In this document: positions 32,969-36,571 of the stretch, in pieces | How the letters are laid out: every line of letters starts with the position of its first letter | Numbering within the stretch: position 1 is the stretch's first letter | Assembly (NCBI GenBank): GCA_019638285.1 | Contig: JAHBUB010000036.1 | Span: forward strand, 1-36,571 | Direction of reading: 5' to 3' | Length of the DNA stretch: 36,571 nt | Source of the DNA: Cyclobacteriaceae bacterium | GTDB lineage: Bacteria; Bacteroidota; Bacteroidia; Cytophagales; Cyclobacteriaceae | The notes under the pieces: generated by a model | The model's input: the letters and a program-made list of their open reading frames with translations, nothing else | Told to the model about the DNA's origin: nothing | The model's database searches: none | Made by a program: the position numbers and the translations under genes

Positions 32969-33292
32969 CTAATCTGAATATTTCATATGTGGGAGTTTTC
33001 CCGAATTTGGCACTCGAATAACAATATCGCCTGAAGTTTTTGTCTGGCAAGTCAACCGTTCATTTTCTCGCAATTCTCCTCTGCTTTTGTACTTAATCTC
33101 AGCCGCAGTGAGTTCACTCAAGTTTTCAACTCCACTTACAACTATCATTTTACAAGTGGTACAACGTCCTTTGGCCCCACAAGCGTGCATCCAGTCCAAA
33201 AAATGATCTTGCAGGTGGTTTAATACTGTTTTTGAGTAATTGTTAATCACCAGTTCTTTTCTGTCGAGATTTTCTATCACTATCTTTACCAT
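32969..33292 (-). CDS. [2Fe-2S] ferredoxin
   Basis: A 107-residue plant/adrenodoxin-type ferredoxin. Cluster ligands are seen in ACGAKGRCTTC (Cys-x5-Cys-x2-Cys) and in LTCQTK (fourth Cys), with the surrounding RSRGEL..ENERLTCQ typical of the beta-grasp fold. The protein ends in GKLPHMKYSD. It carries electrons to an oxidoreductase that is not encoded here. It precedes the porZ-like gene by about 130 bases on the same strand and is divergent from the 322-residue gene; a functional link to PorZ is not implied. Confidence 0.9.
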   Translation of the reverse strand: MVKIVIENLDRKELVINNYSKTVLNHLQDHFLDWMHACGAKGRCTTCKMIVVSGVENLSELTAAEIKYKSRGELRENERLTCQTKTSGDIVIRVPNSGKLPHMKYSD

Positions 33293-33356
33293 GGCACAAC
33301 GTATGGCTTTTGCCTTCGTTTACAAGAAAGTCAATTAAAGTGAATCCTTAAAAGCG

Positions 33357-34325
33357 ATGGACGAAAAAATAAGCTTACAAGCAGTAGAAGAATACAGTGT
33401 TGCCTTTTCCTCCAAGATAGCCGATGAGTATTTTGCCCAACATCAAAAAATTAGCGGTGGCGACATACTCAAATTATGTCAGACAAAGCAAATCAACCTT
33501 TTCGTTCTCCGGGAATTGCTTAAAGCCTGGAAGCAGGAGACTGCCAAGTATAAAAGTCCATTTTTTAACTACGAGACCAAGGATGTTCAAGACAGCCTTA
33601 CTCAGTTTCAAAATGCGCTTTCCAACAATATTTCAATCGCCAGAGATCACTTTCTCCCCCTGTTAAAAAGAGGAGTGAGTTTAACCGTATACCTTGTGCT
33701 TAACCCCTATGACTTTTATTCTGATACTTTAGGCAAACACGGAAATGGCATTGTTAAAGTGAGTGAGCTTAAAGATGAAATAAAGTATATTAAGATCAAC
33801 TACCGTCCATTAGAAAAGCTAGTGGAGAAGTTAGAAGAGAAAAAACTTGAATCAATCTCAGGCAACGAGGCCTTTGCGCTACTCGACCAAATCCTAGAAG
33901 TAGTAAATTTCACTCCCGAGGACGTGGAGCCTTACATTCAGCAATTAAGTGCGGTTGTTCCTCTTGAGGTCAAAAGCCTCTATGAGGGAAAAGGCAAACC
34001 AATTGAACCAATCCTTAAAAGACAAAATATTACAAGACCAATAGTAAACGAACAACTTCAAAAAGAACCTATCGCTACGGTTGCTGACGGCTTTCAAAAA
34101 ATTTCTGATCTCAAAAATCGCTTGACAATTAATCAGAAATTTATGTTTACCAAAATGCTATTCAATGGCGACTTTGATTTATTTAATGATACTGTCACTA
34201 AAATCGATTCTCTTGTCTCATTGGATGAAGCGACCAGCTATCTCGATTCACATTACTCAAACTGGGATCGGGAATCTGAAGAGTATGAAGAATTTATCGA
34301 GATGGTCACAAAACGATTTGCCTGA
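33357..34325 (+). CDS. Conserved-looking hypothetical protein, 322 residues
   Basis: I do not recognise this protein. It has no signal peptide or membrane span, is rich in Glu, Lys and Leu, and appears mainly helical, so it should be cytoplasmic. Residues about 1-200 look like a series of helices with a conserved-looking core (HFLPLLKRGVSLTVYLVLNP, YDFYSDTLGKHGNG). After a basic linker (residues about 215-240), a second helical part (LTINQKFMFTKMLFNGDFDL, FNDTVTKIDSLVSLDEATSY) ends in an acidic patch before KRFA. The second part resembles the C-terminal region of proteins that carry a partner-binding helix bundle, but this is not decisive. Its stop codon TGA is immediately followed by the convergent rodA stop, the two forming TGATCA. 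Confidence 0.75.
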   Translation: MDEKISLQAVEEYSVAFSSKIADEYFAQHQKISGGDILKLCQTKQINLFVLRELLKAWKQETAKYKSPFFNYETKDVQDSLTQFQNALSNNISIARDHFLPLLKRGVSLTVYLVLNPYDFYSDTLGKHGNGIVKVSELKDEIKYIKINYRPLEKLVEKLEEKKLESISGNEAFALLDQILEVVNFTPEDVEPYIQQLSAVVPLEVKSLYEGKGKPIEPILKRQNITRPIVNEQLQKEPIATVADGFQKISDLKNRLTINQKFMFTKMLFNGDFDLFNDTVTKIDSLVSLDEATSYLDSHYSNWDRESEEYEEFIEMVTKRFA

Positions 34326-35600
34326 TCAAAGCCGTTGAAGCACTTGTCCCCGATGCGCATCTAACTTTAAAAGAATAAACAATAGAATAGTGAAGCTCCA
34401 AAGGGCAGAGCCTCCGTAGCTAAAGAACGGCAAAGGAATACCAATAACCGGGAACAGCCCGATGGTCATTCCAATATTAATGGCAAAGTGAAAAAAGAAA
34501 ATACTCACCACCCCATATCCATAGGCCCTGGCAAACCTGCTCTTTTGTCGCTCCGCAATAAAAATAACTCTTAGAAGTAATGCCATAAATAATCCCAATA
34601 TCACGAAACTACCCATCCAGCCCCACTCTTCTCCGATAGTACAGAAAATAAAATCAGTGCTTTGCTCAGGCACAAAATCAAATTTTGTTTGAGTTCCTTT
34701 TAAAAATCCTTTCCCGAAAAAACCTCCGCTACCAATAGCAATTTTAGATTGAGTTACATTCCAACCATATCCAAGGGGGTCTGCGTCTGGATTAATAAGA
34801 GCCTTTATTCTGTTTTGTTGATGTGGTTTAAGCACATCGGTAATTACATAATCTACACTTTCAATCACGCCCATTATAATAATTGCACCAACTACCAGAA
34901 TAGAAATGCGTTTCAATTTCTTCTTCCCAAGCAGGATCAAAAGTATAAGGCCAATAATTATTCCTCCATGAAGATAAAGCTGGTTCGGTACCAATAATGT
35001 AAGAATAAAAATAAAGGCAGCACATATCCCAACAATCATTAAAAAAGGAGACATCCCTTCTCTGAAAAAAACAAAAACAAAAGATGTAAACACCAACGCT
35101 GTGCCTGTATCTTTCTGGAGAAGAATTAATACCATTGGTAACCCCACAAGACCAAACAGCATCAACTGGTTACGAAGGTTATCCATCTTAAACCCTACGG
35201 AGCCAATCATTTTCGCTACCGCTAAGGCTGTAATAAACTTGGCAAACTCGGAGGGCTGTACCCCAAAAGAACCCACACCAAGCCATGCCTTATTTCCCCC
35301 TACTTCTTTACCTATTATTGGAACCAGAATTAGCAGAAGCAGGATAATACCGTAAGCTACATAGGCAAATGCTTCATAGAAGCGCATGTCAATGATGATA
35401 ACACCCATAATGATCACTATGGATGCAACTATAAAAATTAATTGTCTTCCGGAGTTAAGAGATAAATCCCAAATGGGCTGACTTACTGTCTCATCATATA
35501 CTGCCGCATAGATATTGAACCACCCCAATATGACGAGCGCCATATAAATAAGGATGGTTGGCCAATCCAGTTTGCCATATATGTCACTGCTTCTTCTCAA
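34326..35600 (-). CDS. rodA: Rod shape-determining protein RodA (SEDS glycosyltransferase)
   Basis: A 424-residue polytopic protein with about ten membrane spans, the peptidoglycan glycosyltransferase of the elongation complex, which works with PBP2. Family motifs include GGNKAWLGVGSFGVQPSEFAK (with the conserved SEFAK), LQKDTGTALVF, and GSGGFFGKGFLKGTQTKFDFVPEQSTDFIF followed by GWMGSF and FFSYGGSALW at the end (key segments given in outline). The start is TTG at 35600 (MRRSSDIYGKLDWP), overlapping the stop of the PBP2 gene as TTGA; this position reproduces the usual RodA N-terminus and the next in-frame Met is about 20 residues in. The pairing with PBP2 is the standard mrdA-mrdB order. Confidence 0.93.
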   Translation of the reverse strand: MRRSSDIYGKLDWPTILIYMALVILGWFNIYAAVYDETVSQPIWDLSLNSGRQLIFIVASIVIIMGVIIIDMRFYEAFAYVAYGIILLLLILVPIIGKEVGGNKAWLGVGSFGVQPSEFAKFITALAVAKMIGSVGFKMDNLRNQLMLFGLVGLPMVLILLQKDTGTALVFTSFVFVFFREGMSPFLMIVGICAAFIFILTLLVPNQLYLHGGIIIGLILLILLGKKKLKRISILVVGAIIIMGVIESVDYVITDVLKPHQQNRIKALINPDADPLGYGWNVTQSKIAIGSGGFFGKGFLKGTQTKFDFVPEQSTDFIFCTIGEEWGWMGSFVILGLFMALLLRVIFIAERQKSRFARAYGYGVVSIFFFHFAINIGMTIGLFPVIGIPLPFFSYGGSALWSFTILLFILLKLDAHRGQVLQRL

Positions 35601-36571
35601 TACAAAAATTTTCCATCTAGCACATATTGTTCTATCTGGGGTCTTTTAGTTGCCCCGATAAGGTACTTCTCAATCATTAAAGAGGCAATGGAAGCAGCGG
35701 CACGCGCTCCTTGTCCTGCATCCTCTACATACACCGATACTGCAATTTTAGGGTTATCTCTTGGAGCAAAGGCAATAAACACGGAATGGGCAGGAAGCGG
35801 GTCGTTCTGTACCGTGCCTGTTTTACCACACAGAATAATGTCTTGAAGTTTTGCCCGATATTGACCTGTACCCGACTCCACCACTTGCTCCATGGCATCT
35901 ACTGCAATTTCAAAATAAGCTGGGTCGATGGTTGTAAATTGCTTCTCCTTATACTGAGGCAATGGTCCTCTGTCACCTATTGATTTTATCAAATGAGGTT
36001 TATAGTAGAACCCACGGTTAGCAACAATCGCTGTAAAGTTTGCCATCTGTAGTGGCACCACTAAATTTTCTCCTTCGCCAATGGCCAGTGAGTATATATT
36101 GGAAAACTTCCAAGGTCGATTGTTATAGGCTTTATCATAATAAGCTGAGTTGGGAATGAGCCCGGCTTTCTCATTGGGCAAATCAACACCAAGTGTTTTG
36201 CCAAAGCCAAAGCTTTTAATATGCTTGTTCCACTCATCAAGACCAATTCGAGTATCCTCATAAGGATCCTTTGATATGCCTTTGTTCAACATTCGTCTCA
36301 ACACTCCATGAAAATAAGGGTTGCAGGAATTGGTAATGGCCCCACGCAAATCTTCATAAGTGTGATTTCCATGGCACCCGATAATGGATCGATCACAATA
36401 AATTCTGGTTTCTGGCGTAATCACCCCTTCCTGGAGTGCTGTCATGGCTTGCGCTATTTTAAAAATTGAGCCGGGGCGATATTGCGCCATCAATGGCCTG
36501 GTAAACAATGGCTTCGTGGTGTCATTGCTTATTAAAACAAAATTAGAACTGTAATTTCTGCCGGTGAGAAG
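35597..36571 (-). CDS. mrdA: Penicillin-binding protein 2, C-terminal part (cut by the window edge)
   Basis: The transpeptidase domain of PBP2, the elongation-specific peptidoglycan cross-linking enzyme partnered with RodA. The frame is open to the right edge, so the gene starts outside the window; about 324 residues are visible, beginning LLTGRNYSSNFVLISNDTTK. The catalytic Ser-x-x-Lys is in YRPGSIFKIAQ, the SxN-type motif is NSCNPYF, and the KTG motif is LCGKTGTVQND. The PBP dimerisation domain and membrane anchor must lie beyond base 36571. A TTG at 36508 is not the true start. The stop overlaps the rodA start. Confidence 0.9.
   Translation of the reverse strand, partial: LLTGRNYSSNFVLISNDTTKPLFTRPLMAQYRPGSIFKIAQAMTALQEGVITPETRIYCDRSIIGCHGNHTYEDLRGAITNSCNPYFHGVLRRMLNKGISKDPYEDTRIGLDEWNKHIKSFGFGKTLGVDLPNEKAGLIPNSAYYDKAYNNRPWKFSNIYSLAIGEGENLVVPLQMANFTAIVANRGFYYKPHLIKSIGDRGPLPQYKEKQFTTIDPAYFEIAVDAMEQVVESGTGQYRAKLQDIILCGKTGTVQNDPLPAHSVFIAFAPRDNPKIAVSVYVEDAGQGARAAASIASLMIEKYLIGATKRPQIEQYVLDGKFLY

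Overview
The window looks like chromosomal housekeeping DNA from a member of the Bacteroidota, most likely a Cytophagales-type bacterium. The evidence is a low-GC composition, families typical of that phylum (DUF2480, DUF2520-type Rossmann protein, DUF1573, a PorZ-like type IX secretion protein with a C-terminal sorting domain), and promoters of the Bacteroidota type TTTG-N19-TAnnTTTG. Two matches to that promoter pattern are exact: one upstream of tRNA-Val and one firing out of the left edge. No phage, insertion sequence, CRISPR array or rRNA operon was seen.

Layout. 1-4.0 kb (minus): rpmH-rnpA, then a C-terminal processing protease, tsaB and a DUF2480 gene, the last three tightly packed. 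4.0-10.2 kb (minus): an inactive and an active M16 peptidase subunit behind a PfkB sugar/nucleoside kinase, a glycerophosphodiesterase and a small outer-membrane barrel. 10.5-15.0 kb (minus): two tandem pirins, a PIF1-like helicase with a C-terminal helix-turn-helix, and a MarR regulator. The pirin and marR promoter regions both carry the palindrome TTGTnTATACAA, so they probably form one small regulon. 15.1-18.8 kb: a lipoprotein alpha/beta hydrolase, a plus-strand pair of small genes (54-aa membrane peptide and 87-aa winged-helix protein joined by an ATGA overlap), tRNA-Val, and a TetR-hydrolase operon with a perfect 20-bp operator in its promoter. 18.9-29.5 kb: AsmA-like protein, an orphan sensor histidine kinase, MazG, a Cys-rich small membrane protein, a phosphoglucosamine/phosphomannomutase, a cysteine desulfurase, a CoA-transferase, a DUF2520 protein and a DUF1573 protein. 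29.9-36.6 kb: recO, porZ-like, a [2Fe-2S] ferredoxin, an unrecognised 322-aa protein, and rodA with the 3' part of the PBP2 gene, which runs off the right edge.

How it fits together. Most genes are core functions: ribosome and RNase P, t6A tRNA modification, envelope proteolysis, cell elongation (RodA/PBP2), precursor supply for cell wall, iron-sulfur/thio-modification and DNA repair. Local regulation is visible in two places, the MarR-pirin circuit and the TetR-hydrolase circuit. The least explained loci are the coupled membrane-peptide/winged-helix pair at 16.4-16.9 kb and the small Cys-rich membrane protein at 23.75 kb. Several start codons are non-ATG or were moved downstream to agree with signal peptides or promoters; each entry says so.
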